From Sphingobacterium psychroaquaticum (GTDB lineage: Bacteria > Bacteroidota > Bacteroidia > Sphingobacteriales > Sphingobacteriaceae): a stretch of 64,000 nucleotides of DNA. The notes below the pieces were generated by a model. That model searched no databases. It saw nothing but the letters and a program-made list of their open reading frames with translations, and was not told where the DNA came from. This document shows positions 34,481 through 43,454 of this stretch, one piece after another; positions within the stretch are counted from its first letter, which is position 1, and every line of letters starts with the position of its first letter. The translations under genes were made by a program, and so were the position numbers. The DNA is taken from assembly GCF_900177625.1 (NCBI RefSeq), contig NZ_FXAU01000003.1:186001-250000 (forward strand). Direction: 5' to 3'.

Positions 34481-35509
34481 ATGTACAAAATAGTCAAACC
34501 TTTATTCTTTAGTATGAGTCCCGAGACGGCTCACCATAACGTTACTGGTGGTTTACGTCGGTTCAATAAGATATGGGGGGCACAAGCTCTCCTCAAAGCG
34601 TTGTATACCGTGGAGGATAAACGGCTTGAGCGTGAGGTTTTTGGATTAAAGTTTAAAAATCCGGTAGGCTTGGCTGCGGGTTTTGATAAAAACGCCGAGT
34701 ATATCGATGATATGGCGAAGCTTGGTTTCGGTTTTATTGAGATCGGTACGGTAACCCCGCGTCCACAACCTGGAAACGATAAGCCTCGGATGTTTAGATT
34801 GGTGCATGATGAGGCATTGATCAATCGTATGGGGTTCAATAATCAAGGGGCAGATGTGGCTGCAGCACGATTAAAAAACTTGAAAAATAAAGAGGGGCTT
34901 ATTATCGGCGGAAATATTGGTAAAAATAAAGTCACGCCGAATGAAGAAGCTGTAAGCGATTATATCTATTGTTTTAACGCTTTATTTGATTATGTAGACT
35001 ATTTTGTCGTTAATGTGAGCTCTCCGAATACTCCGGGACTGCGGGATTTGCAGGAAAAGGAACCTCTAACGAAATTGTTGAATACGTTACAGGAACTGAA
35101 TCTTAAGAAAGCCAACCCAAAGCCTATTTTATTAAAGATAGCGCCCGACTTAACCGATTCGCAACTGGATGATATCGTTGAAATTGTAATGAATACAAAA
35201 ATTGCCGGCGTTATTGCTACAAATACAACTATTGTGCGGGAGGGTTTACAAAGTGATCCAGCTATTGTGCAAGAGATGGGAGGGGTGAGTGGTAAGCCGC
35301 TAACGAAACGTTCTACCGAAGTAATTCGTTATTTGGCAACAAAATCTAACGGTGCTTTTCCGATTATTGGCGTAGGTGGCATTCATAGTGCGGAAGATGC
35401 ATTGGAGAAATTGGACGCCGGCGCTTCATTGATTCAAATCTATACGGGCTTTATCTATGAAGGGCCTGCTTTGATTAGTAAGATATGTAAAGGCTTATTG
35501 AGTAAATAA
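34481..35509 (+). CDS. pyrD: Quinone-dependent dihydroorotate dehydrogenase (class 2)
   Basis: Oxidises dihydroorotate to orotate in pyrimidine synthesis, passing electrons to menaquinone at the inner membrane. The 342-residue form has the N-terminal amphipathic helix of class 2 enzymes ([19 protein letters not shown]). FMN-site motifs are visible: [28 protein letters not shown] and [11 protein letters not shown]. The catalytic base is Ser181 in [14 protein letters not shown], as in class 2. The later FMN phosphate site is [21 protein letters not shown]. Longer starts at 34430 (TTG) and 34445 (ATG) are ruled out if the -7 element at 34468 is real. Confidence 0.95.
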   Translation: MYKIVKPLFFSMSPETAHHNVTGGLRRFNKIWGAQALLKALYTVEDKRLEREVFGLKFKNPVGLAAGFDKNAEYIDDMAKLGFGFIEIGTVTPRPQPGNDKPRMFRLVHDEALINRMGFNNQGADVAAARLKNLKNKEGLIIGGNIGKNKVTPNEEAVSDYIYCFNALFDYVDYFVVNVSSPNTPGLRDLQEKEPLTKLLNTLQELNLKKANPKPILLKIAPDLTDSQLDDIVEIVMNTKIAGVIATNTTIVREGLQSDPAIVQEMGGVSGKPLTKRSTEVIRYLATKSNGAFPIIGVGGIHSAEDALEKLDAGASLIQIYTGFIYEGPALISKICKGLLSK

Positions 35510-35548
35510 CATAAAAAAAGGAGGATTAAAAATCCTCCTTTTTTTATG
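35510..35548. terminator. Bidirectional terminator between pyrD and lysS
   Basis: Perfect 18-base inverted repeat (35510-35527 with 35531-35548) around GGAGGATT, with three-base loop and A/T flanks on both sides. Confidence 0.93.
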
Positions 35549-35551
35549 TGT

Positions 35552-37258
35552 TTATTTTTTAACGATCATTTTATTATCCCCTTCGGTAATAATATCGATC
35601 AATTCTTTTTGTCGTAAACCTTTAGTTGCGATATCCCATTTTTTACCGCTTAAGGCCGTTGCTTCCTTTACTTCACCAAGTGATTTTGGTTCGTCGCCTA
35701 ATAGTGCAAGCACTGCTTTTTCTTCTTCGGTAAGTTCGATCACCACCTCTTTTTTCTCTGGGCGCATTTGTGGGAAGAACAATACTTCTTGGATGGATGG
35801 GTTGTTCGTTAAGAACATAATCAAGCGATCCATACCAATGCCTAAGCCTGATGTAGGTGGCATACCGTACTCTAAGGCACGTAGGAAATCTTGATCAATG
35901 AACATGGCTTCGTCATCTCCCTTTTCAGATAGTTGCAATTGATGTTCAAAGCGTTCGCGTTGATCGATCGGGTCATTAAGCTCTGAGTATGCATTGGCAA
36001 TTTCTTTACCACATACCATCAGTTCAAAACGCTCTGTCAATTCTGGGTTATTGCGGTGCTTTTTCGTTAATGGAGACATCTCGATAGGATAGTCCGTGAT
36101 AAAGGTTGGCTGAATGTAGTTTCCTTCACATTTCGCACCAAAGATTTCATCGATCAGTTTACCTTTACCCATCGTGTCATTAACAGCGATGCCCATTCCT
36201 TTTGCTGCTTCACGAATCTCATCTTCCGATTTTCCAATAATATCAAAGCCCGTGAAATCGATGATCGATTGCGCCATGGTTACGCGTTTAAATGGTGCTT
36301 TGAAATCAATGTGGTGCTCGTTAAATGTTGCTTTTGTTGTTCCGTTTACGGCAACCGCACAATGTTCCAACAAACGTTCGGTAAATTCCATCATCCAGTT
36401 GTAGTCTTTATAGGCCACATAGATTTCCATTGCCGTAAATTCGGGGTTGTGTGTGCGGTCCATTCCTTCGTTACGGAAGTTTTTCGAGAACTCATATACT
36501 CCATCAAAACCACCAACAATCAGTCGTTTCAAGTAAAGTTCATTGGCAATACGTAGGTACAAAGGAATGTCCAATGCATTGTGATGCGTGATGAAAGGGC
36601 GCGCTGCAGCGCCACCCGGTATGGATTGCAGGATAGGCGTTTCTACTTCCATGTATCCCGCACTGTTGAAGAAATCACGCATCGCATTGAAGAGCTTGGT
36701 TCTTTTAACAAAGATGTCTCTGTTTTGTGGATTTACGATCAAATCAACATAACGCATACGATAACGCTGCTCCGGATCAGTGAAAGCGTCGAATGTCTTT
36801 CCTTCTGCTTCTTTTACCACAGGTAGCGGACGGAGCGACTTTGTCAATAAGGTAAGTTTCTCTACGTGAATAGAGATTTCTCCCGTTTGTGTTGTAAAGA
36901 CATAGCCCTCAACGCCAACAATATCACCAATATCAAGTAATTTTTTGAAAACCGTATTGTACAAAGTCTTGTCTTCACCAGGGCAGATATCATCGCGCTT
37001 TACATACGCCTGTATACGTCCGCTCGAATCTTGCAGCTCCATAAAAGAGGCGCTACCCATCACGCGGCGACCCATAATACGTCCCGCAAAGCGAATGTTC
37101 TTATAGTTAAGCTTATCGCGTTCGTAGTGTTCTAAAATATCAGCGGCAGAAACGTTTACCTTGAATTCGTCAGCAGGGAATGGGTTAATACCCAGGTCTA
37201 TAATCGCTTGAAGATTTAATCTGCGTTGTTGTTCCTGTTCAGAAAGTACCGTACTCAT
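35552..37258 (-). CDS. lysS: Lysine--tRNA ligase (class II)
   Basis: Charges tRNA-Lys. The 568-residue protein has an N-terminal OB-fold anticodon-binding domain (about residues 50-170: IRFAGRIMGRRVMGSASFMELQD). The class II catalytic core shows motif 1 (FFNSAGYMEVETPILQ), motif 2 (FRNEGMDRTHNPEFTAMEIY) and motif 3 (GLGIGMDRLIMFLT). A C-terminal extension of about 70 residues (IELTEEEKAVLALLGDEPKS ...) is typical of Bacteroidota LysS. I chose the ATG at 37258 (MSTVLSEQEQQRRLN). Confidence 0.96.
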   Translation of the reverse strand: MSTVLSEQEQQRRLNLQAIIDLGINPFPADEFKVNVSAADILEHYERDKLNYKNIRFAGRIMGRRVMGSASFMELQDSSGRIQAYVKRDDICPGEDKTLYNTVFKKLLDIGDIVGVEGYVFTTQTGEISIHVEKLTLLTKSLRPLPVVKEAEGKTFDAFTDPEQRYRMRYVDLIVNPQNRDIFVKRTKLFNAMRDFFNSAGYMEVETPILQSIPGGAAARPFITHHNALDIPLYLRIANELYLKRLIVGGFDGVYEFSKNFRNEGMDRTHNPEFTAMEIYVAYKDYNWMMEFTERLLEHCAVAVNGTTKATFNEHHIDFKAPFKRVTMAQSIIDFTGFDIIGKSEDEIREAAKGMGIAVNDTMGKGKLIDEIFGAKCEGNYIQPTFITDYPIEMSPLTKKHRNNPELTERFELMVCGKEIANAYSELNDPIDQRERFEHQLQLSEKGDDEAMFIDQDFLRALEYGMPPTSGLGIGMDRLIMFLTNNPSIQEVLFFPQMRPEKKEVVIELTEEEKAVLALLGDEPKSLGEVKEATALSGKKWDIATKGLRQKELIDIITEGDNKMIVKK

Positions 37259-37501
37259 GGTTTCTATAAATAAATGTATATTAATTAAAGACAAAAATCG
37301 GGAGCCGATCGCGAAGCACACTTTATGTATGGCTAACAGGAAGTGGAGGAGTCGTTTGTCCCGGTTGTTAAGGAGGCAAAAATAGGAAAAAACTTTCAGG
37401 ATTCCATTGGAAAACGTACCTTTGCACGTACGATAGAGGGCACTACATCGAAATGATGTCTGTGTGAATAATATTCTTTTGTTTTTTTTGAAAATAAAAA
37501 T
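37259..37501. other. Non-coding gap upstream of rpmE with an orphan promoter-like element
   Basis: No convincing gene is visible. TACCTTTGC near 37418-37426 is a perfect -7 match about 130 bases before L31. It is flanked by ACGT-type symmetry (CGTACCTTTGCACGTACG). It may start a longer rpmE leader or a small RNA. Confidence 0.4.
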
Positions 37502-37509
37502 TATCTTTG
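37502..37509 (+). promoter_or_regulatory. -7 element of rpmE
   Basis: TATCTTTG followed by C matches the consensus exactly. A TTG 20 bases upstream (37479-37481) fits the -33 element. The leader would be about 45 bases. Confidence 0.65.
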
Positions 37510-37556
37510 CACCTCAATTGTTGAATATTTGAATATATAGTAATCATAAAGATAAA

Positions 37557-37805
37557 ATGAAAAAAGATTTGCATCCATCGAACTACAGATTAGTTGTTTT
37601 CAAAGATATGTCTAACGAATATTCTTTCGTAACTAAATCATGTGTAGATACTAAGGAGACTATTACATGGGAAGATGGTAATGAATATCCATTAGTGAAA
37701 TTAGAGATCTCTCACACTTCACACCCATTCTATACAGGTAAAATGAAATTGGTTGATACAGCAGGACGTATCGATAAATTCCGTAGCCGTTACAACAAAA
37801 AGTAA
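37557..37805 (+). CDS. rpmE: 50S ribosomal protein L31, type B
   Basis: A component of the large ribosomal subunit, 82 residues. [54 protein letters not shown] and RSRYNKK are the type B pattern. It has a single cysteine and so lacks the zinc ribbon of type A. It therefore does not depend on zinc. Many bacteria induce type B under zinc limitation. No Zur-like palindrome was recognised here, so it may be the only L31. Confidence 0.96.
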   Translation: MKKDLHPSNYRLVVFKDMSNEYSFVTKSCVDTKETITWEDGNEYPLVKLEISHTSHPFYTGKMKLVDTAGRIDKFRSRYNKK

Positions 37806-37837
37806 TCCGTATAACGGTTATAGATTAACACGAGATT

Positions 37838-37870
37838 ATCCCGATGAGTTCGCCTTATCGGGATTTTTTT
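37838..37870 (+). terminator. Intrinsic terminator of rpmE
   Basis: Stem ATCCCGAT/ATCGGGAT (37838-37845 with 37857-37864) followed by a run of seven T. Confidence 0.88.
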
Positions 37871-37879
37871 ATGTACTTT

Positions 37880-37887
37880 TATCTTTG
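37880..37887 (+). promoter_or_regulatory. -7 element of the GlmU-family operon
   Basis: TATCTTTG ends two bases before ATG 37890 and five before ATG 37893. Transcription should start at the initiation codon itself. The second ATG is then the more likely start. Confidence 0.65.
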
Positions 37888-37889
37888 CT

Positions 37890-39095
37890 ATGATGGAAGT
37901 TGTTTTACACGATCGCGCAACATGGCGGGATCATTTATTGCCATTGTCCTATACCCGACCTGTAGGCAATTTACGGGTTGGCGCACTGACCTTGCAGGAA
38001 AAGTGGTGCCTTATTTTTGATAAACCTGTTTTCTACCATACCGAAACCTATCTTCAAGATAAATTTAAAGCACCAGATTATGATGCAACGTCATCATTCT
38101 TGGTTATTCGCGGGAATATTTGTCCGTCCGTCGCTCTAATCGAGGTGTTACGCTCATTACCTGTTGGAACATTGCTTGTAAAAGATGACTTGTGGATTGC
38201 CTATCATACACAATCCTGGAATGACGGACATCAGCTGAAGCATCTTAAGTTGGTCCAGTACGAGGACATCGTTGATGTGGTTGCTTTTCCAGAGGATATC
38301 TTTCTTTTGAATGCTGCACAAATCGTGTTTGATTATAACTTGTTGACCGATGGTAAACAATCCGCCGGCTTGTCGGGAACCAACGTGGTGCTGGGTACGG
38401 ATCTCTTTATTGGAGAGGGGGTCGAAGCGGAGTGTTGTACCTTCAATACAACGACGGGGCCTATTCTTATCGAAGACGGGGCTAAGATCGAGGAGGGGAG
38501 TCACCTTCGTGGACCAATTGCGATTGGTAAATCCGCTCGGGTTAAGATGGGGACGAAGTTGTACCCGAATGTAACGATCGGACCGGGTTCGGTTATTGGT
38601 GGTGAGGTAAACAATACGGTGTTATGGGGGAATTCGGCAAAAGGACATGATGGTTATCTCGGTTGTGCGGTTCTCGGAGAGGGGTGTAATCTCGGTGGAG
38701 GCACAGGTAATTCGAATATGCAAAACAACTGGAAAACCGTTTCTTTGTTTGATTATAAGAACAGTGCTTATCGGGATACGGGACAGCGGAAGGTCGGTCT
38801 CTTTATGGGAGATTATGCGATGTGCGGGATCAATTCTACGCTTACAACAGGATGTGTAATTGGTACAGGAGCACAGCTCGCAATTTCAAATATTATTCCG
38901 AAATTTGTGCCAGATTTTTTGTGGTTAACAGACTATAAGAGTGAAGGCTATGATTGGGTTAAATTTGAAGAAATGTTGGCACACCGGATGATTGTGCGTG
39001 GCGATGCGGCCGATGAAACAACATTAAAAATTTTGTGGGAGGTTTTTGTGCGGACGAAAAATAGAAACGAAGAATTTATTAAACAGAGAAAATAA
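37890..39095 (+). CDS. GlmU family protein (putative sugar nucleotidyltransferase with left-handed beta-helix)
   Basis: A 401-residue protein resembling the bifunctional GlmU layout. The N-terminal third is an NTP-transferase-like domain ([24 protein letters not shown]). The rest carries hexapeptide repeats forming a left-handed beta-helix ([59 protein letters not shown]). In Bacteroidota these proteins are annotated as GlmU family, and their exact reaction is not established. Two adjacent ATGs (37890 and 37893) are possible. It is the first gene of a four-gene operon. Confidence 0.88.
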   Translation: MMEVVLHDRATWRDHLLPLSYTRPVGNLRVGALTLQEKWCLIFDKPVFYHTETYLQDKFKAPDYDATSSFLVIRGNICPSVALIEVLRSLPVGTLLVKDDLWIAYHTQSWNDGHQLKHLKLVQYEDIVDVVAFPEDIFLLNAAQIVFDYNLLTDGKQSAGLSGTNVVLGTDLFIGEGVEAECCTFNTTTGPILIEDGAKIEEGSHLRGPIAIGKSARVKMGTKLYPNVTIGPGSVIGGEVNNTVLWGNSAKGHDGYLGCAVLGEGCNLGGGTGNSNMQNNWKTVSLFDYKNSAYRDTGQRKVGLFMGDYAMCGINSTLTTGCVIGTGAQLAISNIIPKFVPDFLWLTDYKSEGYDWVKFEEMLAHRMIVRGDAADETTLKILWEVFVRTKNRNEEFIKQRK

Positions 39096-39103
39096 AAAAT
39101 ATT

Positions 39104-39868
39104 ATGCGTAAAAACATTGTTGCAGGAAACTGGAAGATGAATTTGGACTATGAACAAGGATTGAGCCTGTTCTCGGAAATTGTTAATATGGTTAAGGATG
39201 AGGTTGTGGGTAATCAAGAGGTTGTTGTATGCAGCCCTGCGATTCACCTTTCTAGCTTGGCTAAGTTGTCCACAGCGAAAGTCGCTGTTGGGGCACAGAA
39301 TATCCATCAAGCAGCATCGGGCGCTTATACCGGAGAGATTTCGGCAAGTCAGGTTAAATCAGTAGGTGCGTCGTATGTTATTTTAGGTCACTCTGAACGC
39401 AGAGCGTATTTTGGTGAAACAGATGCTCTTTTAGCGGAGAAAGTTGATGCAGCACTAGCGCACGGTTTGAAACCTATTTTTTGTATTGGTGAAACAAAAG
39501 AAGAGCGTGAAAGCGGTGAGTTTTTTGCTGTTATAAAAACACAATTAGAACAGGGGTTGTTCCATTTATCGGCTGATGCTTTTCAAGCAGTTGTTTTAGC
39601 ATATGAGCCAGTTTGGGCGATTGGTACAGGCTTGACCGCTACACCCGCACAAGCACAAGATGTACATGCATTTATCCGCCAAACTTTAGTGGAGAAATAC
39701 GGACAGGAGATTGCTGAGAATACAACAATCCTTTACGGCGGTAGCTGTAATCCAAGTAATGCGAATGAGTTGTTCTCGCAAACAGATATTGATGGCGGAT
39801 TGATTGGTGGTGCTTCTTTGAAATCACGTGATTTCCTTGAGATTGTAAAGGTTTTTAATTCCAAGTAA
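39104..39868 (+). CDS. tpiA: Triose-phosphate isomerase
   Basis: Interconverts dihydroxyacetone phosphate and glyceraldehyde 3-phosphate. The 254-residue enzyme has every key residue: Lys11 (AGNWKMN), His96 (VILGHSERR), Glu168 ([14 protein letters not shown]), and the phosphate-binding YGGSC and GGLIGGASL loops. It lies eight bases after the GlmU-family gene. Its last base is the first base of prmA (TAATG), so the genes are translationally coupled. Confidence 0.98.
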   Translation: MRKNIVAGNWKMNLDYEQGLSLFSEIVNMVKDEVVGNQEVVVCSPAIHLSSLAKLSTAKVAVGAQNIHQAASGAYTGEISASQVKSVGASYVILGHSERRAYFGETDALLAEKVDAALAHGLKPIFCIGETKEERESGEFFAVIKTQLEQGLFHLSADAFQAVVLAYEPVWAIGTGLTATPAQAQDVHAFIRQTLVEKYGQEIAENTTILYGGSCNPSNANELFSQTDIDGGLIGGASLKSRDFLEIVKVFNSK

Positions 39869-40710
39869 TGAGATATTCATCGGTGACTTTTATCACCCCT
39901 TCTATTGAGGATTGGCAAAAAGATTTGTTGATCGATGCGTTGGGGGATATCGGTTATGATACATTTGAAGATGTTGCAGGTGGTTTTGCTGCCTATATTC
40001 CGACCGCAAACTATGATTTACAAGCGCTAGAGACCACTTTGTTACACCATAGTGAAGGTTTTGATGTGCAGTATACCGTCGCGGATCTGGACGATCAAAA
40101 TTGGAATAAACTATGGGAAAGTAATTTTAATCCTATTGTGGTCGATAATCGTTGTTATGTGCGTGCGACATTCCATGAGCCACGTCCGGATATGGCTTAC
40201 GAGATCGTTATCGATCCCAAAATGTCATTTGGTACGGGGCATCACCAAACAACGTCTATGATGCTTTCTTATATTTTAGAAAACCAATTCACGGGTACAG
40301 CTGTTTTAGATATGGGCTGCGGCACCGGAATCTTAGCTATTTTAGCGATTAAGCGCGGTGCAGATCATGTTTTGGCAGTCGACTACGATGATATTTGTGT
40401 AGCTAGTGTGGAAGAAAACAAAGGGCTTAACAATATCAATACGATAACAACAAAATTAGGGTCGAAAGAAGTGATAGAAGGATCGAAGTTTGATATAATT
40501 TTAGCGAATATAAACAGGAACATTTTACTTGACCAATTGGAACAGTATAGTCTTTGTTTAGGAGAAAACGGACAATTGTATATCAGTGGTTTCTACGATG
40601 GAGAGGATCTCTCTATTTTGAGCGAAAAGGCACAGCAATATGGCTTTTCTTTCGAAAGTAAAAAAGTGCTGGATAGTTGGTGTTCGGCAAAATTTGTAAA
40701 GAACAGTTAA
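39868..40710 (+). CDS. prmA: Ribosomal protein L11 methyltransferase
   Basis: Methylates ribosomal protein L11 on several amino groups with S-adenosylmethionine. The 280-residue protein has an N-terminal recognition domain (about residues 1-110), the linker FGTGHHQTTSMM and a Rossmann methyltransferase domain. That domain has the SAM motif VLDMGCGTGILAILAIKRGA and the catalytic-loop ILANINRNIL. The start ATG shares a base with the tpiA stop. Confidence 0.94.
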   Translation: MRYSSVTFITPSIEDWQKDLLIDALGDIGYDTFEDVAGGFAAYIPTANYDLQALETTLLHHSEGFDVQYTVADLDDQNWNKLWESNFNPIVVDNRCYVRATFHEPRPDMAYEIVIDPKMSFGTGHHQTTSMMLSYILENQFTGTAVLDMGCGTGILAILAIKRGADHVLAVDYDDICVASVEENKGLNNINTITTKLGSKEVIEGSKFDIILANINRNILLDQLEQYSLCLGENGQLYISGFYDGEDLSILSEKAQQYGFSFESKKVLDSWCSAKFVKNS

Positions 40711-40711
40711 G

Positions 40712-42082
40712 ATGCGCATTCATTTTATTGCCATAGGAGGTGCTGTGATGCATAATTTAGCTATTTCTTTAGCTGAGCAAGGGCATCAGGTAACAGGATC
40801 CGACGACCAAATCGTTGAACCATCGCGATCTCGATTGCTAAAAGCAGGTCTTTTACCCGCTCAATTGGGGTGGTTTTCGGATAAGATTACCGAAGATATC
40901 GACGCGGTGATCCTAGGTATGCACGCGGAGGAAAATAATCCAGAGCTCAAGGCGGCACAGGAGCTAGGAATAAAAATTTACTCTTTTCCAGAGTTTATAC
41001 ATGAGTTAAGTGCCAACAAAACACGTGTGGTAATTGCTGGTACCTACGGTAAAACGACCATCATGAGCATGGTTATGCACGTGTTGAAAGCTTTAGACCG
41101 TGATTTTGACTACCTGGTAGGCGCGCAATTGGAGGGATTTGATTCTTTGGTGAAGTTGACCGCACATAATAAAATTATTTTGATCGAGGGCGATGAATAT
41201 TATGCATCGGCCATCGATCATCGTTCTAAATTTCACCTTTTCCATCCGAATATTGCACTCATTAGTGGTATCGATTGGAACGAAACAAGAACTAACATTT
41301 CAAAAGAAGATTATTTATCGTTGTTTGATAGTTTTATTTCTACCATTGTGCCCAAAGGGACCTTGATTTACAATAAAGATAGTGCGATATTACGTGATAT
41401 TGTGGAGCAAACATTGGACTGTAAGATTAATCGACATGGTTATAAAATGCCCGAATATTCCATTAACAAAGGCGTTACGTATTTGCATAATGGAGAAGAA
41501 CGTATCCCTTTGCAAGTTTTTGGTAAGCTGAACCTCTCTAATATTGCAGGGGCTTACACGGTCTGTGAATGGTTGGGCGTGAAGCGTACCGATTTCTATA
41601 AGGCTATTGTAAGCTTCCAAAGCTCCATTCGATATTTGGAGTTTGTGGCGAGTGTGAACGGTAGTGTCGTGTATCAAGACTTTCTTTTTTCACCTTATAA
41701 ACTACGTACAAGTATCCATGCGGTGAAGGAACAGTTCCCCGGTCAAGGATTAGTTACAATCATGGAGCTTAATCCATATGATGTGCTAAATGAAAACTTT
41801 CTTGACCAATACGCATCCTCTATGGACGAATCGGATCATGCTGTTGTTTTAGTTAATAAGGATTCAATTAAAGATAAAAACATTTTGCTAAACACGCTTG
41901 AAAGCGATATAAAACAAGTTTTTAACCACAAGAATTTTGTTTTTTTGACTGATTTGAATGCGTTAGAGGGTTATTTGGAGTCTTTTAAATCGTTAGGTTT
42001 CAATCTTTTGTTTATGGTTTCGCCTAAACATAACACGATGAATATCGTCAGTTTCTCCGATAAATTCTTTAAAAATTTTTGA
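40712..42082 (+). CDS. mpl: UDP-MurNAc:L-alanyl-gamma-D-glutamyl-meso-diaminopimelate ligase (peptidoglycan recycling)
   Basis: A Mur-ligase family enzyme of 456 residues that reattaches recycled tripeptide to UDP-MurNAc. The N-terminal UDP-binding motif (HFIAIGGAVMHNLAISLAEQGHQVTGSDD) is the Mpl version of the MurC start. The ATP-binding loop is AGTYGKTTIMSM, with Tyr where most relatives have His. Later motifs are IDWNETR and LSNIAGAYTVCEWLG. The gene starts one base after prmA ends and closes the operon. The mix of glycolysis, ribosome and cell-wall genes is typical of clusters of unrelated housekeeping genes. Confidence 0.9.
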   Translation: MRIHFIAIGGAVMHNLAISLAEQGHQVTGSDDQIVEPSRSRLLKAGLLPAQLGWFSDKITEDIDAVILGMHAEENNPELKAAQELGIKIYSFPEFIHELSANKTRVVIAGTYGKTTIMSMVMHVLKALDRDFDYLVGAQLEGFDSLVKLTAHNKIILIEGDEYYASAIDHRSKFHLFHPNIALISGIDWNETRTNISKEDYLSLFDSFISTIVPKGTLIYNKDSAILRDIVEQTLDCKINRHGYKMPEYSINKGVTYLHNGEERIPLQVFGKLNLSNIAGAYTVCEWLGVKRTDFYKAIVSFQSSIRYLEFVASVNGSVVYQDFLFSPYKLRTSIHAVKEQFPGQGLVTIMELNPYDVLNENFLDQYASSMDESDHAVVLVNKDSIKDKNILLNTLESDIKQVFNHKNFVFLTDLNALEGYLESFKSLGFNLLFMVSPKHNTMNIVSFSDKFFKNF

Positions 42083-42121
42083 TTTCTTAATTTTAATTTT
42101 TTACCTTATGGTTTTTTTTCT

Positions 42122-42129
42122 TACTTTTG
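42122..42129 (+). promoter_or_regulatory. -7 element of the XRE regulator gene
   Basis: TACTTTTG is an exact TAnnTTTG match ending 20 bases before the ATG at 42150. Confidence 0.6.
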
Positions 42130-42149
42130 GAATAAAGTAAAATTTACCC

Positions 42150-42482
42150 ATGAACGCATTAGGAAAAAAAATCCGCTTATTAAGGCATCAGAAAGGTTGG
42201 AGTCAAGAAGATGTGGCCAAAAGGCTAGACATTTCTATTCCAGCATTCTCAAAAATCGAAACAGGTATTACCGATGTAAACTTGTCTCGTTTGAATCAAA
42301 TCTCTAAACTATTTGGCTTGACTCTTGTGCAGCTATTGTCCACTTCAGACTCTGAAGAAGAGAAACAAATTCAAGACGAAATTGATAATTTGAGTAAAAA
42401 ACTTCAATTGAGAGAAGTTGAAGTAATCGATTTACAGAAAAAAGTAATTGACTTGTACGAGCAATTACACCGAAGTAAATAA
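42150..42482 (+). CDS. XRE-family helix-turn-helix regulator with coiled-coil tail
   Basis: A 110-residue protein. Residues about 5-62 are an HTH_3 domain (LRHQKGWSQEDVAKRLDISIPAFSKIETG). Residues 68-110 form a charged coiled coil (QDEIDNLSKKLQLREVEVIDLQKKVIDLYEQL), probably for dimerisation. The targets are unknown. It stands alone, with its own promoter and a strong terminator. Confidence 0.9.
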   Translation: MNALGKKIRLLRHQKGWSQEDVAKRLDISIPAFSKIETGITDVNLSRLNQISKLFGLTLVQLLSTSDSEEEKQIQDEIDNLSKKLQLREVEVIDLQKKVIDLYEQLHRSK

Positions 42483-42506
42483 GAATTGAGTCGAGCGGTA
42501 ATGAAA

Positions 42507-42536
42507 AAAGAGGCAGAATGAACATTCTGCCTCTTT
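42507..42536. terminator. Terminator downstream of the XRE gene
   Basis: Perfect 14-base stem (42507-42520 with 42523-42536, AAAGAGGCAGAATG/CATTCTGCCTCTTT) with a two-base loop. On the minus strand TTTTTT follows, so it may also act as terminator for the small acidic gene. Confidence 0.85.
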
Positions 42537-42595
42537 CGCTTTACATTAATTTCTTTCTGGTGTCTATTCTCAATAGGTAGATTATTGGTAATCGA

Positions 42596-42751
42596 CTAGA
42601 AATCGTCATCATCAAAATCCTCAAACTCTCCGATTGAGTCAATTTCTTCAATTTCGAAATCATCATCATAGACATCATCTGCATCATCTTCCGGACCGTT
42701 AAAATTGATTGTTTCATCAATAAGAACTTCTTGTACTGCCTCTTGCGCCAT
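42596..42751 (-). CDS. Small, very acidic hypothetical protein (51 residues)
   Basis: A reading frame of 52 codons from ATG 42751 to TAG 42596. The product begins MAQEAVQEVLIDETINFNGP and ends EFEDFDDDDF; about half the residues are Asp or Glu. There are no basic residues and no cysteine. The coherent acidic composition and the free-standing position before scpB (read on the same strand, scpB first) argue for a real gene. Very acidic small proteins can mimic DNA or act as partners of ribosomal or transcription proteins, but no function is known here. Confidence 0.6.
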   Translation of the reverse strand: MAQEAVQEVLIDETINFNGPEDDADDVYDDDFEIEEIDSIGEFEDFDDDDF

Positions 42752-42882
42752 AGCCTTTACTTGTTAAAAAATGATTAATATGCTGTTTCTTACTAGGGGT
42801 AAAAATAATCAAGAATATTTGAACTTGAAATTTTTTTTGTTTTTTTTATCCTTGTAATTCAATGGGTTATGATGGTGCGGTG

Positions 42883-43443
42883 CTATTCCGTAATTTCTCC
42901 AATCGTATTTTCTTCTGCTATAATATCTTTTAGCTGCGGAAGATCTTTCGTTGATTTTATACCGAAATGATTCATGAATTGATCACTCGTAGCATAGAGT
43001 AATGGCTTCCCGATTGTCTCCGCTTTTCCTGTAATCTGGATTAGTTTCTTTTCGAGCAATCGTTGGATAGAATAGTCACAATTAACACCTCGAATTTGTT
43101 CAATCTCCAACTTCGTGATCGGCTGTCGGTAGGCAATAATCGATAAGGTCTCTAGGCCGGATTGGCTTAATTTCTTTTTGTCTTTATGTGCCTGTAACTG
43201 GTTGACTGTTTCGTGGTAGATGTCTTTCGTTAAAAACTGGTATTGTTTACCGATAATTTTTAAGCTGAAGACTTGGTCTTCGCGGTTGTACTTCTCAAAG
43301 ATTTTTTTCATGAGTTCTACAACCTCTTGGTTGGTTACATCAACCGCTAATGCATCGTGCAAAATCTGTCGAATATCATTCGCTGAAATACCTTCCTCAC
43401 TTGCAAAGATAATCGCTTCGATATGTAGTAATATGTCGTTCAA
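42883..43443 (-). CDS. scpB: Segregation and condensation protein B
   Basis: The kleisin-associated subunit of the SMC-ScpA-ScpB condensin, 186 residues with two winged-helix domains. LHIEAIIFASEEGISANDIRQIL and LETLSIIAYRQPITKLEIEQIRG are the family signatures, followed by GKPLLYATSDQFMNHFGI. The start must be TTG at 43443. A stop codon lies two codons upstream in frame, and the first internal ATG would remove the first wing. The gene is 11 bases downstream of mqnC. scpA is not in this window. Confidence 0.92.
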   Translation of the reverse strand: MNDILLHIEAIIFASEEGISANDIRQILHDALAVDVTNQEVVELMKKIFEKYNREDQVFSLKIIGKQYQFLTKDIYHETVNQLQAHKDKKKLSQSGLETLSIIAYRQPITKLEIEQIRGVNCDYSIQRLLEKKLIQITGKAETIGKPLLYATSDQFMNHFGIKSTKDLPQLKDIIAEENTIGEITE

Positions 43444-43454
43444 CGCTTAAGATA

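Noticed and set aside
37329..37385. An 18-residue basic reading frame before rpmE (starting MANRKWRSRL)
   Set aside because: It is short, has no promoter at the right distance, and its composition can arise by chance in a gap.
37557..37805. Zur-regulated, zinc-free L31 paralogue
   Set aside because: The protein is the zinc-free type, but I found no Zur-like palindrome upstream, so zinc control is not supported.
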